Part shown: piece by piece, positions 19,520-27,955 of the stretch
How the letters are laid out: every line of letters begins with the position of its first letter
How positions within the stretch are numbered: the first letter of the stretch is position 1
From: Pandoraea oxalativorans
GTDB lineage: Bacteria; Pseudomonadota; Gammaproteobacteria; Burkholderiales; Burkholderiaceae
Assembly (NCBI RefSeq): GCF_000972785.3
Contig: NZ_CP011518.2
Location: 558,001-622,000 of the forward strand
Length of the DNA: 64,000 nucleotides
Direction of reading: 5' to 3'
The notes under the pieces: model-generated
Told to the model about the DNA's origin: nothing
Databases searched by the model: none
Seen by the model: the letters and a program-made list of their open reading frames with translations, nothing else
Translations under genes and position numbers: made by a program

Positions 19520-20730
19520 ATGCAAAACGCTTCATTTCCCCTTCATGGCGCCGTCGATGTCTTCATCGGCGTCGACGTCGGCAAAGGCCATCACCCTGCC
19601 GTCGCCCTCGATCGCACCGGCCGCCGCCTCTACAACAAGGCTCTGCCGAACGACGAGGCCCAACTGCGCGCTCTCATCAATGAGCTCAAGACGCACGGCC
19701 GGCTTCTGTTTGTCGTCGATCAGCCCGCCCCCCTCGGCGCTCTGCCACTGGCCGTGGCCCGTGACGCCGGTGCACTCGTCGCTGACTTGCCAAGTCTGGC
19801 CATGCGTCGCATCGCCGATCTGCAGGCCGGCGAAGCCCAGACTGACGCGCGCGACGCCGCAGTCATCGCCGAAGCCGCGCGCGCCATGCCACATACCTTG
19901 CGCTCGCTGCGTCTGGCCGATGAGCCGCTCGCCGAGCGGACGATGCCGTGCGGCTTCGACGACGATTTGGCCGAGCAGGTCAATCACACCGGCGACCGCA
20001 TTCGCGGCCTGCTCACACAGTTTCATCCCGCGCCTGAGCACGTGCTCGGGCCTCGCCTGGGTCACCCTGCCGTACTCGATTTAATTGAGCGATCTCCATC
20101 GCTGGCAGCACTGGCCCGCGCGGGGCGGAAAACTCTCGCCAATCGCCTGATCAAGCTCGCACCACGCAGCGGCAAAAACCTCGCCGCCGCGATCTCGCAA
20201 GCGCTTACCGAGCAAACCGTGGTCGTGCCCGGCACCCCCGCCGCCACGCTGGTGAAGCCGCGTCCAGCCCAACAACTCGCCGCGCTGCGAAAGCAACGCG
20301 ACGAGATTGCTGCCGAAGTCGAGCGTTTGGTACAAAGCCACCCTCTTTGGCCGGTCCTGAGTAGCATGCCGGGAGTCGGCCTCAGGAGCGCTGCACGACT
20401 CCTCACCGAGGTGGCACACAAAGCCTTTGTCTCGGCCGCCCACCTGGCTGCGTACGCCGGGCTTGCGCCGGTGACCCGGCGCTCGGGCTCCTCGATTCGC
20501 GGCGAGCCCCCTCTCGGCGGGGTAACAGAGTGCTAAAACGCGCCTTGTTTCTCTCAGCATTTGCGGCGTTGCGAGACCCGATCTCGCGCGCTTATTACAG
20601 CCGCAAAATCCAGCAGGGCAAACGCCACAACCAAGCACTGATCGCGCCGGCTCGCCGGCGCTGCGACGTGCTTTTTGCCATGCTGCGCGACGGAACTTTT
20701 TATCAACCCAAGACTGCCCCTGGTGCTTGA
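19520..20730 (+). pseudogene. IS110-family transposase, one frameshift
   Basis: This is a DEDD-type transposase with MQNASFPLHGAVDVFIGVDV at the start, TDARDAAVIAEAARAM in the RuvC-like domain and LSSMPGVGLRSAARLL in the C-terminal domain. The reading frame shifts near 20505 (RRSGSSIRGEPP), where the first frame ends at 20536. The second frame, from about 20500 to the stop at 20730, continues with VLKRALFLSAFAALRDPISR and RRCDVLFAMLRDGTFYQP. Otherwise it is nearly full length, the best-preserved element in the window. A longer start at 19487 is possible. Confidence 0.88.
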
Positions 20731-20838
20731 CGAACCACATAGGGGCACCCCCTAACGGGCGATCATTACTTCGCGTGATACTTATTTACTGACACCGGCA
20801 CGCGTTGCCGTCGTATTCCCCCCGTCACGAGCTGCCCC

Positions 20839-21072
20839 ATGCGCAAGCCTGCCCCGCCTCCTGTCTTCGTCTATGGGCTCAATCGTGCCGACATGCCCGT
20901 ATGGGTGCCCGGCGCGGTCGTACCTCACGGCGTTTTTCTCTGGCCGCAGGTCACGGGATCGGTTGAGCGCGGGGCGTGGCAGGACTTCACGCGAACGAAC
21001 GTCGGCACGCTGCTACTCAGCGCACCAGCGTTGCGGGCGATGGGCAGCGGCCGGACGGCCGGGGCAGCGTAG
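20839..21072 (+). CDS. Small hypothetical protein, island or phage type
   Basis: This 77-residue ORF (MRKPAPPPVFVYGLNRADMP) converges on the 21087-21560 gene with 14 bases between stop codons. Composition is protein-like, rich in Val, Pro and Trp, with a weak ribosome site. I recognise no family. Its place next to a terminase-like small protein suggests a prophage or island origin. Confidence 0.4.
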   Translation: MRKPAPPPVFVYGLNRADMPVWVPGAVVPHGVFLWPQVTGSVERGAWQDFTRTNVGTLLLSAPALRAMGSGRTAGAA

Positions 21073-21086
21073 GGCCGGGCAGGCGG

Positions 21087-21560
21087 TCACGCTTGGCCGA
21101 TGCAGCCGCGCCCGTAGCGTCGCTCCATTGCTTCGAGCACCGCCGGCGCTTCCTTAGCGTTGGTAATCGGCGGGTGATCGAATCCGGCGTTACATTCCGG
21201 TTCGTCCGGCGTTGTGTGGCCGTGGCGGCGGAACGCGGCCGCGCCGTGGGCGCTCATGTAGATATCAGTGGCGCGCCGGCCGGGGGACGTGGGTGTGTGC
21301 TGTGTCGCCATCCATAAAAGCGTTTCATGCACGGCGAGTCGGCCCGAATCGGCGGCCGTTGCCGGTTCCTGCGCGAACGCTTGGGCGAACGTCGGCCATT
21401 CCAGCGCGCGGCCGGTGGCCGGGTTCGTGATGGGGGCACGGCACCGGCTCGGCGGCACGCCCAAACGCAGCAGGCCCGTGACCGTGGCGCGGTCTTCGTC
21501 GGTCGGGGCGTAGGCTTGGCCGCGAGGGCGGCGCGTGTGCTTTGGCTTCTCGTCACGCAT
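21087..21560 (-). CDS. Small island protein with terminase-small-subunit-like features
   Basis: This 157-residue protein begins with a basic segment and YAPTDEDRATVTGLLRLGVP, then PSRCRAPITNPATGRALEW. That resembles the helix-turn-helix part of phage small terminase-like proteins, which recognise DNA ends. The rest is a helical tail. The start at 21560 has a GGGAGACGGAG ribosome site. It is transcribed divergently from the toxin-antitoxin genes across two direct repeats. The assignment is by style only; a plasmid or island regulator is equally possible. Confidence 0.45.
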   Translation of the reverse strand: MRDEKPKHTRRPRGQAYAPTDEDRATVTGLLRLGVPPSRCRAPITNPATGRALEWPTFAQAFAQEPATAADSGRLAVHETLLWMATQHTPTSPGRRATDIYMSAHGAAAFRRHGHTTPDEPECNAGFDHPPITNAKEAPAVLEAMERRYGRGCIGQA

Positions 21561-21612
21561 GACTCCGTCTCCCGATGGTGTGTCACTGCGCTCGCGGCCG
21601 ACAACGTTTCTC

Positions 21613-21670
21613 TGTACGGAAAATTGCCGTATAATCTTAATCGTTGTACGGATGACCTCCGTATGATCTT
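21613..21670. promoter_or_regulatory. Two 26-bp direct repeats with internal dyads, operator candidate
   Basis: Copies at 21613-21638 and 21645-21670 share TGTACGGA, then CCGTAT and ATCTT at fixed positions. Each contains an inverted TACGG/CCGTA pair. The first holds TATAAT and the second TATGAT at the same place. They lie between divergent genes at 21560(-) and 21772(+). A DUF1778 antitoxin is a natural candidate to bind here. Confidence 0.55.
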
Positions 21671-21771
21671 TGCCGGGCGAGCGTCTTCGTGGCTCGGCAT
21701 CGCCAATCACTCCTATCCCCCAAAGTACACGTAGCCAAGTATCCGAACCCCAGTACCCAGAGGCCAAAAGC

Positions 21772-22044
21772 ATGAACGCAACCGCCCGATTTGAGGCTCG
21801 AATCCCGACCGAAGTCCGCGCCCTGCTTGAGCAGGCGGCAGACATTCAAGGTCGCTCGATGTCCGATTTCGCTATCGCCGCGATTTGGGAAGCCGCAACC
21901 AAGGTGATCGAGCAAACCAATCTCGTTCGCCTTTCGGTGGCCGACCAACATCGTTTTTTTAACGCGCTTCTCTCGCCCGCCGAACCGGCCCCGGCGCTGA
22001 TGCGAGGCGCGAAGAAGTACCGGCAATTACAGGCGGATGAATGA
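21772..22044 (+). CDS. DUF1778 antitoxin (TacA-like)
   Basis: This 90-residue ribbon-helix-helix protein begins MNATARFEARIPTEVRALLE, followed by AADIQGRSMSDFAIAAIWEAA and a C-terminal tail that would bind the toxin. DUF1778 proteins pair with GNAT toxins and repress their own operon. The ATG at 21772 has AGAGG upstream. Its stop overlaps the toxin start by four bases. Confidence 0.88.
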   Translation: MNATARFEARIPTEVRALLEQAADIQGRSMSDFAIAAIWEAATKVIEQTNLVRLSVADQHRFFNALLSPAEPAPALMRGAKKYRQLQADE

Positions 22045-22541
22045 CGCAATTTCGCTTTGTCGCGCTTACCCCGAGCATGGGCCGCACGCCCTTTACGTGT
22101 GGCAAACCGGCTTTAGATACATATCTCAAGCAACACGTCTCGCAGGATGTGAAGCGCGACCTTGCGAAATGCTTTGTAGCCCTTGCCCCTGATGACAGTA
22201 TCGCGGGTTTCTACACCCTGTCGGCGGCCAGTGTTCCGCTTGACGACTTACCCGCCGCGCTCGTCAACAAACTGCCCCGCGACCCGGTGCCGGTGGCGCT
22301 CATGGGCCGTCTTGCCGTGCACACGGCACATGCCGGGCACGGGCTGGGCGTATCGCTGATTTTCGACGCCGCCGCTCGCGTGATGGCCTCAGATATTGGC
22401 ATGCTCGCGCTGATGGTTGACGCCACAGACGACGACGCGAAACGCTTCTATGAACACCTCGGTTTCGTCCCCTTGACGGACAAACCGCACACGCTCGTTA
22501 TCGCTCTGTCCGTGCTGCGCAAAGCACTCGGCAAGCCGTAA
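22041..22541 (+). CDS. GNAT-family acetyltransferase toxin (TacT/AtaT-like)
   Basis: This 166-residue protein has GNAT features: a central strand LMGRLAVHTAHAGHGLGVSL giving the acetyl-CoA binding turn, and FYEHLGFVPL near the C-terminus. GNAT toxins paired with DUF1778 acetylate the amino group of aminoacyl-tRNA and stop translation. The N-terminus has the TacT-like YLKQHVSQDVKRDLAKCFV segment. Operon organisation and length are normal, so it is probably active and neutralised by the upstream gene. Confidence 0.88.
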   Translation: MTQFRFVALTPSMGRTPFTCGKPALDTYLKQHVSQDVKRDLAKCFVALAPDDSIAGFYTLSAASVPLDDLPAALVNKLPRDPVPVALMGRLAVHTAHAGHGLGVSLIFDAAARVMASDIGMLALMVDATDDDAKRFYEHLGFVPLTDKPHTLVIALSVLRKALGKP

Positions 22542-22927
22542 GCACTACCGACGCCGGCGGGCGAAGCGCAGCAGGTCGGCCCCCTTCGGTGCAATCCAGT
22601 ACCCACGAGCACGCGCCCCCCAGCGCCAAGCGCGGCGGCCTGATGGCGTTCGGCATCCGGCACGCGCAGTAGCGTATCGCGGGGTGCCGGGTGGGGCGGT
22701 GGATCGCCCGGCAAATCGACGGCGAGCGGACGGGGCACAGGGCAACCTTCCATGATGGGATAAAGAAGTTGCGTTCTCGCGCCGGCTACCTCCCTTTCTC
22801 AGAATCAACTAAAAGCGCATCTGTCAGCGCTAAAGAAGCAAGTCGCTGACAGCTCGTAGGGATTGGGTTTTGCGGAAATCGCTGACGCGGCTACGGCTCG
22901 AAATGCAAACGGATACTTCGCCAACGG
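22542..22927. other. Gap between toxin gene and AbiEii remnant
   Basis: A minus-strand ORF (22448-22753) overlaps the toxin gene antisense and is not convincing. From about 22860 the plus strand may hold scrambled N-terminal AbiEii sequence. Confidence 0.3.
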
Positions 22928-23530
22928 TTGGTTATACCAGGAGCGGTACGCCACCAAGAGCAGTACGCCACCGACACCGGCCTGCGTCCGCACCTCAAAC
23001 GCGAATTTACGACTCGAACGCCACACTTCGCAACATCCCAGCAGTCCATCGGATATCTCGCCCACCGGTTGGCGAACAGAGACGCATCGGCGTTCACGAT
23101 GTCATGCGTGGCTGTCGAAGAAACGCTCGCGGAAAAGGTACTTTCATTCCTCCGTCAATTTGCCGAGCATCGCGCCGGCAAGCGGAACGATGGGGACAAC
23201 GCATTAGTCCGCCACCTCTATGATGTGGGGTGCGTCGTCAAGGAAGAACAAGCCGTGGCTCACCGAGCGGCTGCGCACTTCAATGACTCGGTGGCGTTGG
23301 ATCCGGGCGAATTCACGCGTCACAAAGCGTTTTGGGAAAATCCCGCCGCGTGCATGAGCGCCGCGCCGCAAACGATGGGCAACGACAAACAGACTGCCGA
23401 AGAATACGAGACGAAGCTCATCGCCCTGATCCACGGGTCCGATAAGCCGCCGACCTTCGCCGAGGCATTGGGCGTATTCAGAGACGTTGCGCGGAAGCGG
23501 CTCAACACGATACCGCGCGCACACGCTTAG
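22928..23530 (+). pseudogene. AbiEii/AbiGii toxin nucleotidyltransferase, 5' truncated
   Basis: The 3' two-thirds of an AbiEii-type nucleotidyltransferase toxin remains. It carries VAVEETLAEKVLSFLRQFAEH, DNALVRHLYDVGCVVKEE and a C-terminus with TAEEYETKLIALIHGS and FAEALGVFRDVARKRL. The N-terminal catalytic GSxxD region is absent, and upstream frames are scrambled with a short CGGTACGCCACC duplication. AbiEii toxins act in abortive phage defence with an AbiEi antitoxin, which is not seen. Non-functional. Confidence 0.75.
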
Positions 23531-23574
23531 CCAATTGATCGCCAGTCGATCACCCGTCGATGTCCCGCACGACG

Positions 23575-24290
23575 CGTCGATGCGGCTCTCTCACGACACC
23601 ATTCATCAGGCGCTCTCTATTCAAGGGCGCGGCGCGCACAAGCGCGAGCGCGAGCGCGTGGGTTTCCTGCGCACCGCTTAAGCATTGCGAGCTCCCCGGG
23701 CACGAGCGCGTGCCCGCGCATGCGCGCGCCTCAGCGAGGAAGGGATGATCTCCAGTCGGCCCGCACAGGCGGAAGATCGCGCGGTGCCGGGCCACGGGGC
23801 AGGGCGACCTATTCATTGGCCGGAACCGATCGCTGATCGGCCCACGGGTGGCAGGATCAAGCCGCTTCCCAATGCCCGCGCACTTACCTCGCGAGCCCGG
23901 CTATGGACGGATGCCGCGCACGAAAAACGGCCCCCGCCGGCCGGCGACCGCGCCGTCACGACGGCCAACGCACGCAAGAAAGCCGCGACCGCCCTGCCGG
24001 CCGAGTTGTGCCGATCATTGGCCGCGGATCGGGGCAAGGAACTGTCGGATCACGCCCGTTTCACCCGCGAGTGCGGCATGAAAGTCGTCTTCGCGGCCCC
24101 ACCTCGTCCATGGCAACGCGGCACGCACGAGAACACCGATGGCCTGTTGCGGCGCTTGACCGACGCAGGCCGTGTCGGCGGTGTGCCGCCGATCATCGGC
24201 GCAATCGATTCGACCGCCGCCGCCCTCAACGGATGTTCGCCACGCCGCTCGCACACCAAACGCACTGCGCGCGCTCGAACTTCCCGGGAA
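23575..24290 (+). pseudogene. IS30-family transposase remnant
   Basis: Plus-strand fragments in several frames match IS30. They are LSHDTIHQALSIQGRGA (N-terminal region), SSRPAQAEDRAVPGH, and NARKKAATALPAELCRSL running into DRGKELSDHARFT. The last fragment is PWQRGTHENTDGLLRR, the catalytic Glu region. Multiple frameshifts and no start make it inactive. Confidence 0.78.
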
Positions 24291-24889
24291 CACTGGGTTA
24301 CCTTCGTGTTCCTGGCGCCCTTCGCGCGAGCGTGGGCGTCCTCACAAAATACGAGGTGGTTCGGGGAAGCCTTTTCGACGGCGTCTCAAAGCCGGCGAGC
24401 CCCGCGGTGGCGAAGGCATCATCCGCCATTGACGGACAGACGAAGACGGTCGTCCGGATAGCGCGCAACATTGGCGCTTCGCCGCAAGTCTGTCATCGCG
24501 GAACCGCCGGCGCCGACGCAAACAGCGGAAAACCGGGGATGAAAACTCGGTACGTGGCGCGCGCGTGGCCCGGCGGTATCGCGAGCGCCCCGCCGCGCGT
24601 CAAGCACCGGGCGTGAACTTTTCCTTGTCGTCGCCGGCGACGCCCGACGACGCGCACCATCGCGGGCCAGGCAGCCACGCGCGAGCCGCCGACACTTCCC
24701 GTCGACAGCCCCATGGCAGATCCTCCGCAGACAACGGCAGGGAGCCTCGAACGCCACGACTCGGCATAATCTCGTCAACGGCACGTTAGCGGTCATTGAG
24801 GCTGGTCGCCTGGCGCACAACGGCCGGCGTCGGCGCGCGGCACCGATGGTGCCGCCCGCGTATCCGCCCGGCGCACGTGCGTGCGCCAA
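24291..24889. other. Decayed mobile DNA
   Basis: Frame-switching ORFs on both strands, some possibly from another transposase. No confident family and no dyad. Confidence 0.3.
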
Positions 24890-25045
24890 TCAGCCGATCC
24901 CCATCAGGGTCACCGCATACTGAGCGGCATACTGAGCGTGTTCGGCGATGCTCGGCACCCAGGACACCAGCGTGTCTCCGGTGGGGATCACATACTTGCT
25001 AAGTTCGTCGGGAAGCGTGAATTCAAACGCGAGGACTTCGGACAT
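24890..25045 (-). CDS. Small 51-residue protein, unknown
   Basis: A short minus-strand ORF starts at 25045 with MSEVLAFEFTLPDELSKYVI and ends QYAAQYAVTLMGIG. A strong TTTTGGAG lies about eight bases before the ATG, much better than for most noise ORFs here. The N-terminal half is acidic and the C-terminal half amphipathic with a duplicated QYA. A half-dyad (TCAGGTG on the minus strand at about 25125-25131) lies 80 bases upstream but lacks the second half and the -10. It could be a secreted peptide, a needle-like subunit fragment or a truncated gene. Confidence 0.4.
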   Translation of the reverse strand: MSEVLAFEFTLPDELSKYVIPTGDTLVSWVPSIAEHAQYAAQYAVTLMGIG

Positions 25046-25149
25046 GACATATCTCCAAAAGAAAAAACGTTCGGTTCAAGACGGTTGCTTTTCACGCCAA
25101 GCCGGAACAGCGCGGCACCCATTCAAGCTCACCTGAGACAAATCCCAGT

Positions 25150-25869
25150 ACTCAATCACCGGTAAGCCGTCAGAGGAACCGCTCCCTGTCTTTCGCTGTG
25201 ATGCGTTAGCCGTCGAGTGCAGTATTGTCATTGCCGGGGGGCCGGGGGATCAGGTCAAGACCTGAAGTCATGGCCGGCCAAGCGCCATCGCGGGCGCGTC
25301 GTCTCGCCGCGCGTCGCGGACACCACGTGTGGACACGCAGGCGTGCGCCAAGAAACGGATTTTTACGTACGTGTGCAAAGACCGACACTCGCCGGGACGG
25401 CGGCGCGACGACGGCGGGATGACGGCGGGATGGGCCCGCCGAAGCGCTTGGCCAGGTCCTCAGGCGAGACGCCGGTGGCGATTAGGCGGGGCCGGTGGGC
25501 GTTGTGCGCCGAACAACCGACGGCATGCGTGGGCGGACTCGGCCCCAACGGGTGGAGCGCGCCGGGTTTTGAGAGGGCCCCGGGCTTTGTCAGGAATCCG
25601 AATCTTGAGACGCGGGCGCGATGAACCGGAACGTCGCCGAATTTTTCGCGGAAGGCCGCGAGCGATACCTCGGATGCGCGAGCCGCATCCCGAACCTGCG
25701 TCGGTGCGCACGGCGCGCGCGTCGATGGCGCTAATGATCGGCGGTATGCGCAGACGGCTCGCGATTGGGCAAGTGGGACCCGGTGGACCTCCAACCCGGT
25801 GGACCTCCGGTGAGCGCGAACGGCGAAAGCTCCTGGCGCGCAAGGTTAAGACGCCGTGTCGTGCAACGA
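25150..25869. other. GC-rich decayed DNA
   Basis: Overlapping frame-switching ORFs on both strands. No motif of a known family was recognised. Confidence 0.3.
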
Positions 25870-26370
25870 GATTCACACGGTCGCGAGCGCGCTTTTTTCA
25901 CCCTGGCGGAGCTCGAGCGCCGTTTCAAGCCCTGAGGGCCTTTGTCGATCAACCTCGCGCCCCCGTGGGGCCACCGACGCCTGGCGGCCCGGCTGCTGAG
26001 TCCGTGCCGATGCTGCGCCCGCGCGAGACGCGGTAAGATTGTGCCACCCGCGGCTCACGCGTGGGAGGCACTGCAGGTCTGTCGCATGCCGAAGCTGCGC
26101 GAGCGGATGACCCGAGAGGGCATGGCGATTGCACGCGACACCGTCGCTCGGCTGTTGAAACGACAAGACTTGCGGGGTGCGGTTCGCGGCAAACGAATGC
26201 GCACCGCAATTGCCGAAGCGCAGCGGCCGAATCAGCGCCGGGTGTCGGACTTCCCTCACGTCACGACGCGGCCGGGCGGGCACTTCGGTGCGGTCGTCAT
26301 CAACGCCATCGCCTCGGACGATTGGCCCGCGAGTCGGTTCCCCGATGCCCCCGGACTTCGTACGCGCCAC
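25870..26370 (+). pseudogene. IS3-family OrfB remnant
   Basis: A plus-strand frame carries VCRMPKLRERMTREGMAIAR, then VARLLKRQDLRGAVRGKRMR and RPNQRRVSDFPHVTTRPGG. This is the linker and first catalytic Asp region (normally WVSDFTYV) of an IS3 integrase. It stops making sense after about 26360, so the catalytic domain is truncated. Confidence 0.7.
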
Positions 26371-26964
26371 ATTTGCATAAGCGCTAACAGCACGCCAACC
26401 GGGCGAGGACAGGACACCGATCCCTCTTTCGCTCGGAGGCCCCATAGGTCCGGCTTTGCCACAGGCTTCGCTACCGCCAACGCCGGGCCGAAGCGGGCGT
26501 GGCGCCTTCGAGTGGCCGCCGCGGCGAGAGCGGTGACGACGCGCCGGCTGGCACGACCAACGGCCTGTACACGACGGAACCAATGCCTCGGCGTGCCCAT
26601 GAGAAAACGAGCGAATCGGCCGACCTCGCGACGCTCGCGCCGGTCGCCTGAGGCCCCCCTCATCAACGGACGGAACCGCGGGGCGATGTCCCGCCCGCCG
26701 CAGCCGAGGCCAACGACTCCGGGCAACGCCGAACTACCGCTGACGTGCTCGCATTCACTTAGCCGCCCCAAGCCTCACCCGTTGCCGGTGCGGTTCGGGG
26801 TTCGGCCGGCCCGGTCCCGGCCACGTCGCAACCGAGCGTGTGACGCCCGAGCGACGCACATCACCTCCCGGCGGCGTCGGCCTGCCCGGGTCGACGCGTC
26901 TGCGCAAGCGTCCACGCGCGCCTTCCGGCAAGGTCGCCGTGCCGCGCGAACCGTAGCGCCCGCC
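26371..26964. other. Decayed DNA before the left IS5 copy
   Basis: Only short frame-switching ORFs. The border with the IS5-like repeat is at about 26965. Confidence 0.3.
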
Positions 26965-27756
26965 CGGATTGGATGAAACGGGTGTGCCCCGTGTCGTCTG
27001 CGCAAGCGGCCGGGGCGAGTCGAACATGACCGAGCGACGGTGTCGGGGCGCGAATCGAGGCTGGACCACCGGGCAAGCAAGGCGATCCGGGGCGAACCGC
27101 GGCCGATAACCGCGGGGTTGGTAAAGCCATACTCCGGATCGGCCGAACGGGCGGCCCGTGGCGCGATTTACCCACCGAAGTGGGCCGTTGGCGTACGGGG
27201 TATCTGCGCTTCTCGCGATGGCGTCGCAACGGACGGGAGTGCGTGGCGCACGCGGCGTCCGGGCCGACGCGGATCAAACGCGGGTGGATCGACTCGAGCG
27301 TCGCGCGAGCCCGGCCGCATTCGGCCGGCGCTCGCACAACAGCGGCCCGCAAGCGCTCGGGCGTTCGCGCGGCGGACTCACGAGCAAGCGGCCTCCGGCG
27401 CTCGATCAAGCCGGGCGAGCGCTGCGAATGCTCACCGCCGAAGGACAGGTTCCGGATATTTCCCGGGCGCACGAACGGGTCGCGCCTTCGCGCACGGGCC
27501 TCGGGTTCGCCGACACCGGCCATGATGCGGATGACGTCGTGAGCGCCCTGCGCGCCGCGCGTGCGAAGGCCGTTATTGCACCGCGCTCGAATCGAAAGAC
27601 CGAGCGTCGCTGTAGTCGTGTGCGGCATCGAACTCGGAACGTCGTCGAACGCTTTTCCCATCGCGTTCAACATTTTCGTCGCGTCTGCCGGCGTGACGAC
27701 ACGCCCGCCGGCCACTATCTCGCCTTCGCGGCGCCCGCCCGCGGCTTGGGACGGCC
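26965..27756 (+). mobile_element. IS5-family element, left copy, decayed transposase
   Basis: About 790 bp is duplicated in inverted orientation at 30634-31424 with only scattered differences. Plus-strand fragments include TAADN and LRIGRTGGPWRDLP-like text, LRFSRWRRNG, and a C-terminal DDVVSALRAARAKAVIAPRS with VERFSHRVQHFRRVCRR. These are typical of IS5/IS427-group DDE transposases. The coding sequence is frameshifted in both copies. Terminal inverted repeats are not evident at the shared borders. Confidence 0.8.
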
Positions 27757-27799
27757 ACGCGCCCGCGAGCGGTCTGGGTGGGCCGTTCCGGCCGCCACT

Positions 27800-27843
27800 T
27801 CAGGTGTTCACCTGACGCGAGCCGCGCGCCCCTTGACGACAAT
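27800..27843 (+). promoter_or_regulatory. Dyad promoter (site 5 of 9)
   Basis: A perfect dyad, TCAGGTG-TT-CACCTGA, lies at 27800-27815. GACAAT followed by G lies at 27838-27843, 22 nt later. It sits between the left IS5 copy and the start at 27956. Confidence 0.78.
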
Positions 27844-27955
27844 GTCAAGCAGCCCTCTAACACCGCTGACACTCTCGCCCCGGCGGCCCGCTTCCCCGGC
27901 GCCGGCCTCGCTACGCTCGCCGCGGGCGGCGCGCCGCTCGATAGCAGAAAACACT

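Noticed and set aside
27158..27955. N-terminal extension of the modular protein
   Set aside because: It translates through the IS5 remnant and the dyad promoter; the ATG at 27956 fits the paralogue at 47536.
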